A stretch of 64,000 nucleotides of DNA from Lasiosphaeria ovina (Eukaryota; Ascomycota; Sordariomycetes; Sordariales; Lasiosphaeriaceae). The notes under the pieces are model-generated. The model ran no database searches and was not told the DNA's origin. It worked only from the letters and a program-made list of their open reading frames with translations. Position numbers and translations under genes: made by a program. Shown here one piece after another: positions 50,549 through 61,972 of the stretch (position 1 is the stretch's first letter; each line of letters starts with the position of its first letter). The stretch lies in NCBI GenBank assembly GCA_033439765.1, contig JAULSN010000014.1:248001-312000 (forward strand). The letters are read 5' to 3'.

Positions 50549-53027
50549 ATGTCTGGCGCGTCGGAAAATGAGGATTCAGCCTTTTCGGGTGGCAGCCAGG
50601 CATTGCCCCTGCGCATACATTCGAGCTCACAGCTTTCCGGCCTGGGCAGCACCCCTGAGCTCTCCTCCTCTCCTACTAAGGCTGTAGAAGCCTCATAACA
50701 AGAAGACGACCTTGAGGACGGCTATGACGATGAAGAGGCCCAGTCAGACGACTCTATATAGCCTGTAGAGGATATTTTATAGAGAACCATACATTTCTGG
50801 TTACAACTGTGCAAAAACAACTACCAACGAACTCGCCGTCTTGGAGAAGAGCCTCAGAGATATAACCTTGATGCATTTCTCTTTCGATGGACAAGCGAGG
50901 GCACTCCGAACAACCGTGGATTAAATACTCGCCGGCTCGCTGAAGTCCTGATGAATCCTTCCATTCGTGATGCCCTCAAGTCACAGGGCATTACTATTAC
51001 CAGTGACGATCATGTTGCCGAGGTAAGCTCCTTCAGCTATGTTGTTCGTAAGGAAATGAAGGCACTCATTGAACAACCGGCTTTTGGTATATTTGAGCCA
51101 TTCAAGGGCCAGTCTGCAGTGCCTACTACTATTGCACAAGTCTGTGACACTACTTGGCTGGAAAAAACACTCAAAGAAGCATGGCCAACGCTCAAGAAAG
51201 AAGCCCCGAATCTGGTTACCTTTTTATCGCAGGTCCTCCAGAATCAGGTATGTTTCCCATTCCCATGAGTCTCTCTCCCATCATGGTGCTAATTTCGAGA
51301 CAGCGTATGACCCACCAAGAGTTGGCGAACGTGGACTTTGACGATGAAAAAAGCGCCCAAATCTTCCTCCTCGCCTCCTTATTTACAGGCGGTTACGCAC
51401 GCAATAACAGCTCCTTTTTGAGAGACGTTCTTGGCCTCTATATACTCGCAAACGGCACACTAAGGCGTGCAATGGAAACCCTCGCTCACATCGGCCTAAT
51501 CCCTTCATATTGGACCCTGAATAAGATGCTCAACGAGATGGCAGATAGGGCGAAGGAAAACATCAAAAAAGTCGCCAGGGATCCGAACTGCATTGTTGTC
51601 TACGATAACTTCAACTTCATGAGCCACACAAGGGAGCTAGCTGGCGGGAAGCAGGATGAGATGATCAATCTTACAACGGCATACATTGTTTCCTGCCTAG
51701 AGCTCGGAGGAGCTGTACAGAAGGCCAATTTCCGGCCCCGAACGAAGGTTACGAAGAGAATGGTCATCGATTACATCCTCCCGCGCCGCAAGACTATCGA
51801 TAACGCTTCAAAGTGGCTCGCTAAACACGTACTTATGAAGATATTCATAAAGGACAACATCCCGGGCATGCCTATCGTTAAGAGAGTCAAATATAATACC
51901 TCCCCGTATCTATAGCTCGGTGCTATCTTTGAGAATGAAGGAACCATCGACGGCGTGTACAAATTATACGAAGAGCTCTTCAAACGTAGGCTCGGGCTTG
52001 ATTAGTAGTCTGATATCGATGAACGCCTCACTCTTGTTTACGGCGATATGAAAATAACTTCCTTTATTCGCCGTATTAAGCTTTCACAGCCGGAGGCCAG
52101 CGAGAAGTAGGAATAAAAGAAGTGGCTTGTCCCTGTGCCTGCTTTCTTCTATATTGAACTTAACTATATTGAGATGCTTTTCCGGGTTTTCTGGGATACT
52201 GGGGATGCCAAAAATAGTGTCTCAAACGCTATTATTTCCTCTGATGTGCAGTTTTTCTACCGGGGCAAGAACATCACGAAGAATAAGATCAAATATCACC
52301 AGGTCATGCCTCTATTGATGCACGGCTACAGTGCACGAATTCTCGCCTTTGTTCTTGACGAATTAGTGGAGAAAAAATGCATCAATACCAACAGCCTCAA
52401 TGTCGAAACCGTCCTCGAGAAATTGAAGGGTTTAGACCCCGATATACTTGACGATGCCGTTAACTCTGTTTGGGAGAAACTATTTATATTTGATGCCTGG
52501 ACTGGGCGTTATTCAGACCTTATAGAGGGCGACTTCGTTGATAAGGAGTTCCGAAGCCAATGCCGCCTTCTACAATGCACCGAAATACTCCTCATCATAT
52601 ATGAAGCTGTACGCTGCGGTGACTGGGAAACCCTTAGGGATATTATACCGACCCTGCCGCTGTTATTTTGGGGAGGAAAGTCATCAAACTACGGCCCTGA
52701 GATGTTGTATTTTGCCTGGGTTTTGCACCCTCGTGTCAGCGAAGATCACACAATGCGGGCTATTCTCAAAGGTGGTCTTATTCGCTGTACCACAGCTGGA
52801 AGTGGCTACAAAGCCATAGATCTAATGCTTGAGCACATCAATGCTTCGTATGCCCTTGACATCAGATACAACAGGAATTCAACGCATGATATACAGTCAA
52901 TATTCTCGCGCCTCGCCCTGAACGGTAATTACCTTGCAACTATTCGCAAGTCGGTCGAGACTCTCTTTGAGAGTAAATAGAAGGGAACTCATAAGGCTGG
53001 TGACCCTATAGCGGACATCATTTCGTA
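50549..53027 (+). pseudogene. DUF6589 protein, copy 1 (RIP-damaged, 3' truncated)
   Basis: From ATG 50549: MSGASENEDSAFSGGSQ, then NPSIRDALKSQGITITSDDH and LKEAWPTLKKEAPNLVTFLS. A 56-bp intron (about 51249-51304, GTATGT...CTAATTTCGAGACAG) leads to THQELANVDFDDEKSAQIFL, IVVYDNFNFMSHTREL, YGPEMLYFAWVLHP and INASYALDIRYN, the DUF6589 pattern. Stops (TAG, TAA) replace Gln or Trp codons at seven or more places, e.g. before LGAIFENEGT and after LFESK, consistent with CpA-to-TpA changes. Homology with copy 2 ends at ATCATTTCGTA (53027), so the last 130 residues are gone. DUF6589 proteins are multi-copy in fungal genomes and of unknown function. Confidence 0.7.
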
Positions 53028-53184
53028 AATTCTAGCGAAAGAACACATAGATACAAAACAACTACACTAGCCACTGAACGACAGACGGAAAGCAAGGCAA
53101 GAGAGAAGAAGCACAAATTCCTGCTAGGCATCTATTCCATATTTGTAGGCACCATCATCAGCCTCTACCTATCGACCTCATCTT

Positions 53185-54462
53185 TCATCCCCTTAGTGTT
53201 CTATACGAGTCGTCCTCGTCCTCGTCCTCCTCACTATCTCCATCGCTATCGCTGTTTTCATTACCATCTTCATCACCATCGTCCAACTCTGGTTTCCGGT
53301 CTGCGCGGGCCATGGCACACTCTGCCGCTGCATGTACCCGACGAGCTGCTTCGGTACTCTCTTCATCCGTAAGCATCAACGGCGAATCAAAGCCGTAATC
53401 TGTAATCCACGACGCTCCCACCTCCATGTCTACCGTTCCAAAATGGGTAGCTAGAGCGAGCAGCATGCTCCGACGCAGGTAGTTACCTGGAGTTGGGAAA
53501 GGCCGTTGTTGGTAGTATCGAGCCCAAATATCCTGCCATCCCTGACGCTTGATATCTTTGATACGGACTAGTGCCATTATGAATTTGAAGTACATAAAGC
53601 GGGAGACGGGCCGATTGTTGTTCTGGAATTGCAGCTCCCTCCCATCCAAGTTTTTACCAAGGTCGTCTCCGAGTCCAATAAGGTAATATGAGTTTCGAAT
53701 ATTAGGGGAGATAATATCGACTTTCCAACGCGTAATGGGGGTTTCCGTTGAATCAACCGGTACGATAAGAAGATGGTATATATCAAACCACTTCTCGATT
53801 GTGTTTGATAGGAGAAGGGCGTTTCCTGCTCGTCGGAGTGATGGTGCCCGGCTGCCGAATAATATCTCGCCAATCTCGTCGCTATCGAGAAAGAAAGGTA
53901 CAATATGTGCAGCTTTGACATATTCTGGTGTAAGCCACCTGCCGGCAATATGGCACCAAACAAGGCCAGACTTTTCGTTATTACCTGCGTAATACGTCAA
54001 GGTGTCGGAGCGAAAGGAAGCGGGCCGCTTCTTCGTCTTTTCAACGCCATCGCACTTTTTGTAAAGCTCCAAGAGACAACTACGCGGATCCAGCAATCGT
54101 ACAACACCAGGGTCGTCAAAACGTATCTTCTTCAGCTGCTGTTTCCACAATTCGTCACCAGCAGAGAGATAGCGGCGATCGGTGTCTTGCAGCCGCTTTA
54201 CTGCGATTTTGGGAGGGGTGAGATTTTCGTCGCGTTCTTGGATGATGACCTGTCGCTCTAGCCGAATCTCTTCTTTTTTCTTCAACGCTAGCTCAACCCC
54301 CAATGACGCAAGCTCAAGGCCGGATTTCGCATCGGGCTCCTGTCGTTCTTCACCTGGATTGATCTCGGGTTCTACCTTGCGAGAGAGGTCGTCAAAGGCC
54401 TTTTGTAGCTCGTGTGAAACACTTCGTGCTTTCTCATACTTGTCTCTCGCTCGCTCTGCCAT
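53185..54462 (-). CDS. HNH nuclease domain protein
   Basis: Single exon of 425 residues from a true ATG. Residues 1-100 are charged and coiled-coil-like (KKKEEIRLERQVIIQERDEN). Then comes an HNH_2-type domain: SGLVWCHIAGRW (Cys170, His171), VKAAHIVPFFLDSDEI (His186), LRRAGNALLLSNTIEKWFD (Asn214) and HLLIVPVD (His230). The tail is extremely acidic (GDEDGNENSDSDGDSEEDED). HNH proteins of this fungal type are widespread but uncharacterised; metal-dependent DNA cleavage is inferred. No stop or frameshift, unlike its damaged neighbours. It lies between two direct DUF6589 copies on the opposite strand. Confidence 0.75.
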   Translation of the reverse strand: MAERARDKYEKARSVSHELQKAFDDLSRKVEPEINPGEERQEPDAKSGLELASLGVELALKKKEEIRLERQVIIQERDENLTPPKIAVKRLQDTDRRYLSAGDELWKQQLKKIRFDDPGVVRLLDPRSCLLELYKKCDGVEKTKKRPASFRSDTLTYYAGNNEKSGLVWCHIAGRWLTPEYVKAAHIVPFFLDSDEIGEILFGSRAPSLRRAGNALLLSNTIEKWFDIYHLLIVPVDSTETPITRWKVDIISPNIRNSYYLIGLGDDLGKNLDGRELQFQNNNRPVSRFMYFKFIMALVRIKDIKRQGWQDIWARYYQQRPFPTPGNYLRRSMLLALATHFGTVDMEVGASWITDYGFDSPLMLTDEESTEAARRVHAAAECAMARADRKPELDDGDEDGNENSDSDGDSEEDEDEDDSYRTLRG

Positions 54463-54519
54463 CTGCAGCAGGTTAGTAGACTGAGGGACATGGAGTAGAG
54501 ATGGGCCACACGTACGGTG

Positions 54520-54850
54520 ATATCGCCGGGCGATGCAGTTTTGATCTACCGAGGTGGACGATTGATAGCACCGGGAAGAGTTTGTGGGTTGCGGAAGAGT
54601 TTGTGGTTCGGGAGCAGAAGGTCGGGGGGGGGAGGCTGTTTAAATAGATATTGTAGTTGGTCCGTGCACGACGGCAGGCTCCACCATGTGGGTCTTAGGC
54701 AGCAGCACCGGGAAGAGTCTGTGGGTCGGGAGCAGAAGGTCGGTGGGGAGGCTGTTTAAATTGCAGGCTCCACCATGTGGGTATTAGGCAGCAGCAGCGT
54801 GAAGAGTTTGTGTGTTATGGAAGAGTCAGAAGCAGAAGGTCGGGGGGGAT
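54520..54850 (-). repeat. Detached piece of the 3.4-5.8-kb minisatellite
   Basis: CACCGGGAAGAGTTTGTGGG, GAGCAGAAGGTCGGGGGG, GAGGCTGTTTAAATAGATAT, GTAGTTGGTCCGTGCACGAC and CAGGCTCCACCATGTGGGT are the reverse complement of the units at about 5640-5830, about 49 kb away. Three units are present. Orientation is opposite to the main array. Confidence 0.8.
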
Positions 54851-54862
54851 TATCTCAGCAAG

Positions 54863-55023
54863 CTCAGACCAGTACCGTGGCTCAAAGAGGGGCTACGCCC
54901 CAGTGGGGGGCCTGCGGCCCCGATTTTTTAGATTTTAGGGGACATTGACCCACATATGACCCACAAATACACATTTGAACCAATCACAATACCCGGGAAG
55001 AAGAGCCACTGTACTGGTCTGAG
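54863..55023. mobile_element. 161-bp MITE with CTCAGACC ends (copy 1)
   Basis: Inverted ends of 21 bp, CTCAGACCAGTAC(C/A)GTGGCTC, at 54863-54883 and 55003-55023 with one mismatch. Interior holds GGGGCCTGCGGCCCCG and GACCCACATATGACCCAC. No coding capacity. Target duplication unclear. Confidence 0.75.
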
Positions 55024-55185
55024 TGTATAATGTGTATCGACCCGGGCATAGATCTTCAAACCACCAACCTTCAACTAATTACGGGTCTACAACAACACCA
55101 AAAGTCGTCGCAAAAATAAGCCGTTAGTACCATTCGAAAGCGCGAGAAATTCTGAGCATTCCGGTACTAATTTTATCATTAGAAC

Positions 55186-57989
55186 ATGTCTGGCGCGCCA
55201 GAGGATGAGGATGCAGGCCTTCCCGGCGGGAGTTAGCCGTTGTCACTGCGACTGCATGACACAAGCTCACTTACTGGCCTGAGCAACACCCCTGAGCTCT
55301 CTTCTCCTACGAAGTCCGGCCCTGTAGAAGCCCCTCAATATGATGACGGCGATGACGATGAAGACGCCCAGTCAGACGATTCTGTGCATCCAGCGGACGA
55401 TATTTTACAGGAAACCATGAAGATATGGTCACAACGCCGCAAAAACAACTACCAACGCGCATAACGGGATGGAGATCAGCCTCAGAGATACAACATCGAT
55501 GCCTTTCTATATAGGTGGACAGAGGAGGGCACTCTAACGGCTGGGGCAAGAACCCGGCGACTTGCTCAGGCTCTTATGAATCCTTCTATTCGCGATGCCC
55601 TTAAAATACAAGGCATTACGATTATCAGTGACGACCACGTCGAGGAGGCGGCATCCTTCAGCAGTACTGTACGCAAGGAGATGAAGATGCTTATTAAAGA
55701 GCCAGCTTTTAGTGTATTTGAGCCTTTCAAGGGCCAGTCTGTAGTGCCTACTACTATTGCACAAGTCTGTGATACTATATGGCTCGACAACACACTCAAA
55801 CAAGCCTGGCCAACGCTCAAAAAAGAAGCCCCGAATCTGGTGACCTTTTTATCATAGGTCCTACAGAATTAGGTATGTCTCCCATTCCCATGGGTCGCTG
55901 TCCCATTCCTATGGCCCTTTATCCTATTCCTATGAGTCTCTCTCCTATCATGGTTCTAATATTGTGATAGCGTATGACCCAGAAAGAGCTGGCAAATATG
56001 GACTTCGACGACGAGAAAAGCCCCCAAATCTTCTTACTCGCCTCCTTATTTACAGGCGGCTACGCACGTAATAACAGCTCTTTCTTGAGAGATGTTCTTG
56101 GCCTATATATGCTCGCGAACGGCACACCAAGGCGCGTAATAGAGACCCTCGTACACATCGGCCTCATCCCTTTATATTGGACCCTGAATAGGATGCTCAA
56201 CGAGATGGCAGACAGGGCCAAAGAAAATATCAAGAAGGTGGCTCGGGATCCGAACAGTATTGTGGTCTACGATAACTTTAACTTCATGAGCCGAATAAGA
56301 GAGCTAGTTGGCGGGAAGAAAGACGAGATGATTAATCTTATAACGGCCTGTATTGTGTCGTGCCCAGAGCTCGGGGGAGCTGTTCAGAAAGCCAATTTCC
56401 GGCCTCGAACGAAGATCACGAAGAGGATGATTGTCGATTACATCCTACCGCGCCGAGAGACCGTTAATAATACCTCAAAGTGGCTCGTGAAGCAGGCTCT
56501 TATGAAGATCTTCATAAAGAACGTCCCTGATATGCCTATCGTCAAGAGAGTCAAATACAATACCTCTCTATACCTGCAGCTCGGTGCTATATTTGAGGAC
56601 GAAGGAACTATCGACGGCGTATACAAATTATACGAAGAGCTCTTCAAACGTAGGCTTGGACTTGATTAACAGTCTAATATCGATGAACGCCTCACTCTTA
56701 TTTACGGCGATATAAAAACAACCTCCTTTATTCGCCGTATCAAGCTCTCTCAACTAGAGGCTAGCGAAAAGTGGGAGCAAAAGAAGTGGCTTGTTCCTGT
56801 GCCCGCTTTCTTTTATATCGAGCTCAACTATATTGAGATGCTATTCAGGGTTTTCTGGGATACTGGTGACGATAAAAATAGCGTTACTAACGCTGTTATT
56901 TCTTCTGATATACAGTTTTTCCACCGGGGCAAGAACATTACGAAGAATAATATAAAATATTACTAGGTCATGCCTCTGTTAATGCACGGTTATAGTATAC
57001 GAATTCTGGCCTTCATTCTTAACGAGTTGAAGAAGAAAAACCAGATCAACACCGATAACAACCTCAACGTCGAAACGGTCCTCGATTTACTGAAGGGCTT
57101 AGACCCCGATATTCTTGACGACGCTATTAATACTATTTAGGAGAAATTATTTACCTATAACGCCTGGATAGGGCGTTATTCCGACCTTGCAGAGGGCGAT
57201 GTCATTAATAAGGAGTTCAGAAGCCAGTGCCGGCTTCTCCAGTATATTGAGATCCTCTTTATTATTCATGAGGCCATTCGATATGGTGACTAGGGCACCC
57301 TCAGGGATATTATACCGATTCTGCCATTGTTATTCTAGGGAAGAAGGTCGTCGAATTACGGCCCCGAGATATTATATTTTGCCTGGCTTCTACACCCTCG
57401 TATTAGCGAGGAGCATACGATGCGGGCGATTCTGAAGGGCGGTCTAATTCGTTACACAACAGCCGGGAGTGGCTATAAGGCCATTGATCTTATGCTTGAA
57501 CACATCAACGCTTCATATACGCTAGATATCAAGTATAATAAGAACTCCACTCACGATATGCATGCCACCTTCTCGCGGCTAGCTCTGAACGGCAATTTCC
57601 TAGCCACCATTCGTAAGTCGGTTGAGACTCTCTTCGAGAGTAAACAGAAGGGAACACACAAGGCCGGCGACCCTACAGCAGACATCATTTCGTACGCATG
57701 CAAGCTGTATAACGATGGCATCACCAAGCGGAATAATAAGGAGGACCGCCCTGAAGCATTTGATGCCCCTGATGTCTTTGAGAGAGGGCAACAAATACTG
57801 CTGGAAAAGCTTGATAACTTCAATAAGGCTATTGTTGAGCCTAAGGACCTTACAGAGCAGCGTCTTGTCCCCGGGACTGTACTAGGTGGCACTGAGGATG
57901 GAGAAATTAACTGGGGCGAAGAGGGCCTGCGTTTATTCGATGCCGAAGATGACTTCTGGGTGCAGGCTGTTGATCTCACGGGCGACTAG
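55186..57989 (+). pseudogene. DUF6589 protein, copy 2 (RIP-damaged)
   Basis: Same layout as copy 1, from MSGAPEDEDAGLPGGS to a natural end at 57989 (DDFWVQAVDLTGD). The intron (about 55873-55974) is longer than in copy 1 because CCCATTCCTATG-type units have multiplied in it. Long clean frames remain: TQKELANMDFDDEKSPQIFL to ELFKRRLGLD (231 residues) and the last 190 residues. Stops such as D*GTLRD, F*GRRSS and TI*EKL stand at Trp positions and S*PLSL, YY*VMPLL at Gln positions. Homology with copy 1 begins at about 55067/50428, before the ATG. Confidence 0.7.
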
Positions 57990-58343
57990 TTAGCAGAGCG
58001 CTTAGTAGCGGTTATAGTGTAAATAAACAGTTGTAGTGTAAATAAACAACGCTCAACGGCTTACTTTGAGACGATTAGTAGCATTTATACGCAGGGGACC
58101 CCTTTCTTTGCCCTTAGGGAGCCCCTTTTTACGCTTAGGGGCTGCCATATGCCCCATACAGAGCCTCATTTTGGTCCATATAGAGCCTCAATTTGTGGGG
58201 AATAATATATAAATTGACGAGTAATCTAACAAGCTGTAGAAATGCGCCCAAGGCAGGTAATTAAGCTAGGTAGGTAGGCGAGAGCCGCTTAGGTACGGCA
58301 TTTCTACGTTGTATATGCGGCTTCGCTACGGCATATACGCGCC
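57990..58343. other. AT-rich, no gene
   Basis: AAATAAACAGTTGTAGTGT doublet near 58018-58050, then sequence without coding signal. A short palindromic CTACGGCATATACG/CGTATATGCC-type motif near 58305-58345. Confidence 0.4.
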
Positions 58344-60504
58344 CTATGTACGAGACCGTGAGGCGGTAGGAGAGTTAATAGATGGCTCTCCAACCCGCTT
58401 ACGTAATGTATCGGGAGAAATACCGCCTTCTGAAGTCCTTAAGGCACGAAGGTCGGCCTTCTTCTTCTTCTAAGCACCCCAAAGCTCGTGAATCTTGTTA
58501 ATAGATACGAGTAAAAACATCACCAGATCCTCGCCTTCTTCGTCTTGGTATTCCCAGTCGTTAAGTGCCGGGACCTTTATAACGAGGCCCTCCCAGTTAG
58601 TAAAAGGAAGCTCCTTTTTACCCCGGGACTTAAATAGCCTTATAATTACAACCTAGAGCCTCTCGTCCATCCATATCTCGGAGATCACGTCAAATCTCTT
58701 TTTTTCAGGCGGTACGAGAGCCTGTGCCTGCTCTTTGCACCACGTAGACAACTAATCTAACGCAATGCCGGAAAAGGAGCCGGCTTAAGGTTTGTTTTCC
58801 CCCTATTGGCGAGGGGGTAAGGGAGGAATTCGACCAAGTGCATGATTATAACTGTTGCAACATAGTTATTAATCGACTGGGCGCTTGTATTCGAGCCCAG
58901 GGTCATCCGTAGGCTCTTGAAGGTATTTGAGCATATACTCACGGAAGCAGGTGGCGTTGAGAAAACCGAGGAATATTGGATCTATTTTTTCCCGAGCAAC
59001 AATATTAGGTTTGGTCTATTTAAGCCGCTCAGGGTAGTCAAATAAGCCCCTAAATTCCGTATCGACTAGCTCAGGAATGACAGCTTAAGAGATATTACTA
59101 GCTTATAAAGCAATAGATATATCGCTACCGGCTTCGCTAACGGCATCGTCATCCTACTTAATAAGCTGTAGTTAGTTCTGAAGACGACTAGGTATAGCTA
59201 GTATATAAGGCTGGCGGCGGGCTCTTCTTGCAGGCGGCCCTCTCGGCTTCGGTGGTAGTTTGTCATGACTCCCTAGGTAATCAAATAGATAGTAGGGGGC
59301 AAATAAAAAAGCCTCCCCCTAACCTTCACACTTTCGCATTGCTCTTCTAAAACGCTACCAAATGTCTAAAAGACTTTGACCCGGGGGTATGCCGAACTGA
59401 ATAATACGCTATATATCGGGTATGTCCATCCCCATACCGAGGGATATAGAGGCTAGGATAATGCGGTAGTCGGTATCTCTATTCGCGAAGTCCTTAAAGA
59501 TAATCTCTTGGTCGGTTGGGCGTACATCTATATCGTACCGGCGTATGACTTTCGCTATAAACTGGCTTGTGAAGCCATAGACCTTTTGAAGGTATTTAAG
59601 GAGGATATACCGGGCCAGGATCAGCTTGGGCTTGCTATTAATATATATAATCGTTTTTTTTATTAGCCGGGCTTCGTTAGGCTTGGATCCTTCTACGAGG
59701 AAATATAGGCGCCTAAAATCCGTGATGACCTTCCTCATCAACGGTAGTAGGATGACCGTGATCTCGGGCCTATCGATCGATATGCGGATTATTCGGAGAT
59801 TTCTCTGATTAAAGCCGGCATGCTTGAGTATATATGCCTGGTTATCCTTGTCCAGCGTTGCCGTACAGCCAAAGAATGGAATCCTCTTCGGTATCAACGC
59901 CCTCAACGTATGTAAATAGGTGAATTCCTCCCGGAACTCTCGCCATTCGCTGATTATGTGAAGCTCGTCTATGGCGAAGAGTCCAAGCTTGCTATGAAAG
60001 TCGGGATCACGAAGGACCGCTTTGAACTTCGGGTTGACAGCTTGTTCAGGGCTTAGAAGCATATGACTATATTGGCCAGCTTTGACTTTATTCCAAACGT
60101 TCGGGTTCTGGATAAATTAGTTAGCCTCAATTTATTCAGGGGTTAGGGGTAAAAAAGGGGCTGACCTTGAGGTGGGTGTTACTGTTAATCCAGACAGGCT
60201 TCGAAGAAGGGACTGCCCGGGTAATGTCATCCCGTTGGTTCTCGCCTAGCTTCGTGAGAGGGACGATTTGTACTGTAGTAAGTATCGTGAGTGCCGAGAA
60301 GGCGTAGAGCACGGCGCTTTTGCCGTAGCCTGTTGCGGCGACGAGGACTGTATCCTTTTGCTGGTGTACAAGCCGATATACTGCCTCAACCTGTCCCTGG
60401 CGGGCTTCCTTTGCGCCTGTGATCTTATAGATCACGTCGTTGATGCGCTTTTTACGCGCATTTTCGTCCATTTTGGCGGTGCGGGCGGTCTTCCGGGAGG
60501 TCAA
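58344..60504 (-). pseudogene. RecQ-type DNA helicase (RIP-damaged)
   Basis: Minus strand. Exon 1 from 60504 holds the Q-motif area RQGQVEAVYRL and Walker A VAATGYGKSAVLY. A 58-bp intron (60108-60165) joins THLK to NPNVWNKVKAGQYSHMLLSP. Then come motif II FAIDELHIISEWREF, motif III FFGCTATL, and RIILASISLGMGMDIPD. After that one continuous frame is peppered with about a dozen TAG/TAA codons: RIIQFGIPPGQSLLDIW, GEAFLFAPYYLFDYL, FLGFLNATCFREYML, a cysteine pair in CCNSYNHALGRIPPLP, SFSGIALD, EKKRFDVISEIWMDERL and SPDTLRKRV to a stop at 58344. Similar helicases occupy fungal subtelomeres. The stops fit CpA-to-TpA decay; non-functional. Confidence 0.75.
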
Positions 60505-60867
60505 ATGGAAGAGGTAGGTTGTAGGAGGAAAAGATTACATGCGGAGGATGCCCTACGCGAGGGCATTCTATATGCAAATTTTCAGATTTTTCGGCCCTAT
60601 TGTGATGGCATAGTTGGGATGAAGGTCACGGCAAAAAGACAGAGATCTATAGTTGTTTTTCCGTTTGACATTACGAATGACACTTCTACTTCCTCCAACG
60701 ACATAAAAATTATACCAAAAGACTTGCGCGCGTCTCAGCATCCTCAGACATATATTTTCATATTTTGAAGATGTGTTGTTATTGTGCAGTTGCAGGATAA
60801 CTTTTTGACATTTTTTCTATTTGTATAGGGCGCAGAGAGCTATGCCCCCCCCCGGCAACATTTTTCT
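60505..60867. other. No recognisable gene
   Basis: Region 5' of the RecQ pseudogene; AT-rich with no coding pattern. Confidence 0.4.
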
Positions 60868-61040
60868 CTCAGACCTCTTTTTCAGGCGTTCTGTGCAATG
60901 TGGGTCCAAGTGGGTCTATCTGTGCCACACCAAAAATTTGCGGGTCACAGGATACGAATGCGGTCTAGGGTGCCTTCTTTTATGGGGGGGGTGCCGCAGG
61001 CACCTTCCTTTATTTTCTACGCCTGAAAAAGAGGTCTGAG
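60868..61040. mobile_element. 173-bp MITE with CTCAGACC ends (copy 2)
   Basis: Perfect inverted ends of 22 bp, CTCAGACCTCTTTTTCAGGC + GT, at 60868-60889 and 61019-61040. Interior has GGTGCCTGCGGCACC (read on minus) and GACCCAC motifs as in copy 1 at 54.9 kb, so both belong to one family. It interrupts the 3' end of the SNF2-type pseudogene and supplies its terminal stop (61017-61019). Confidence 0.8.
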
Positions 61041-61131
61041 CCTGCTGAGATAATTGGAACTCATGATCCGCTGGATGTAGCCCTCGAACCCATCGCTGCG
61101 CAAGCTACCCTGGGCTGCGGTGGTGGCCTCG

Positions 61132-61264
61132 CTACACAGACATATTAGTAAATATCCCAAATACTGTGGATTGTGCCACTTGGTAGATTAAACAAAGAAT
61201 GCCACTCAAGTGGATGGCGCTCTTTATTTAATCTACCAAGTGGCATAGTCGGGAACAAGCTTAC
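61132..61264 (-). repeat. Hairpin intron B (introner-like), 133 bp
   Basis: GTAAGC...CTAATATGTCTGTGTAG, phase 2, joining GGC GAT AG to C GAG GCC. Its middle (61168-61250) is a near-perfect inverted repeat: GCCACTTGGTAGATTAAATA-AAGAGCGCCATCCA / GAGTGGCATTCTTTG-TTTAATCTACCAAGTGGCAC. It aligns with intron A at about 80 percent over 90 bp, from TTCCCG to CAATCCA, by eye. Confidence 0.75.
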
Positions 61265-61832
61265 CTATCGCCTGGTTTGTGCTTCTCCAGTTCCTCGAAG
61301 TAGTCCTCGTCGTCCTCGGCAATCTCCCCCTCCTCGTTCTCGGGCCGCGCAGTCTTGTCCGGCCGCCAATCTCCGCTATATTCTTCCACGTCGAATTCCT
61401 TCGTGGACTTCTTCATCCAGCGGCGGTACAGAGTCGTGTAAGACGAGATGACGACGTGACCAGCCGTCTTGGGGTCGAGACGCGCCTGGTGCCATGTCTT
61501 GATAAGGATCCGAAGCTGGTCGATCGACACGGTCGCCAGCTTCCGCGGGTCGTCCTGGGGGAGGTTGGCGGCAGTTCCGTAGAAGCTATGGAAGGTGAGA
61601 CCCGGGAAGTTCTCGTATCCTTCTCGAAACGTCTGGGCGACGAGGTTGGCTGGCATCACGACGAGCTGGGGACCGGTCTCGATGTGGTTTCCCTTCTTGT
61701 GCTCCCTCTTGAGGTATTCCATCCTCAGACAGACGTTGAAGAGGTACGTAAACGTCTTGCCGGTACCGACCTCGTTCATCAGCATCCAGGACGCGAGAGG
61801 GGAAGTCTCCATCCGGTACATCATCCAGGCAT

Positions 61833-61972
61833 CTGTATAACACGTTAGCAATAACCCCATATTAGAGCCTTGGATTGTACCACTTGGTAAACGAAATAAA
61901 GAGTGCCATCCATATGAATGGTGATCTTTATTTAATCTACCAAGTGGCGCAATCCGGGAAGAAGATACTTAC
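61833..61972 (-). repeat. Hairpin intron A (introner-like), 140 bp
   Basis: GTAAGT...TTGCTAACGTGTTATACAG, phase 1, joining CTG-side codon G of VG to AT GCC TGG, which restores QLVDAWMMY. Its middle (61872-61955) folds as GGATTGCGCCACTTGGTAGA-TTAAATAAAGA against TCTTTATTTCGTTTACCAAG-TGGTACAATCC. The match to intron B covers the hairpin and the few bases on the donor side. Confidence 0.8.
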
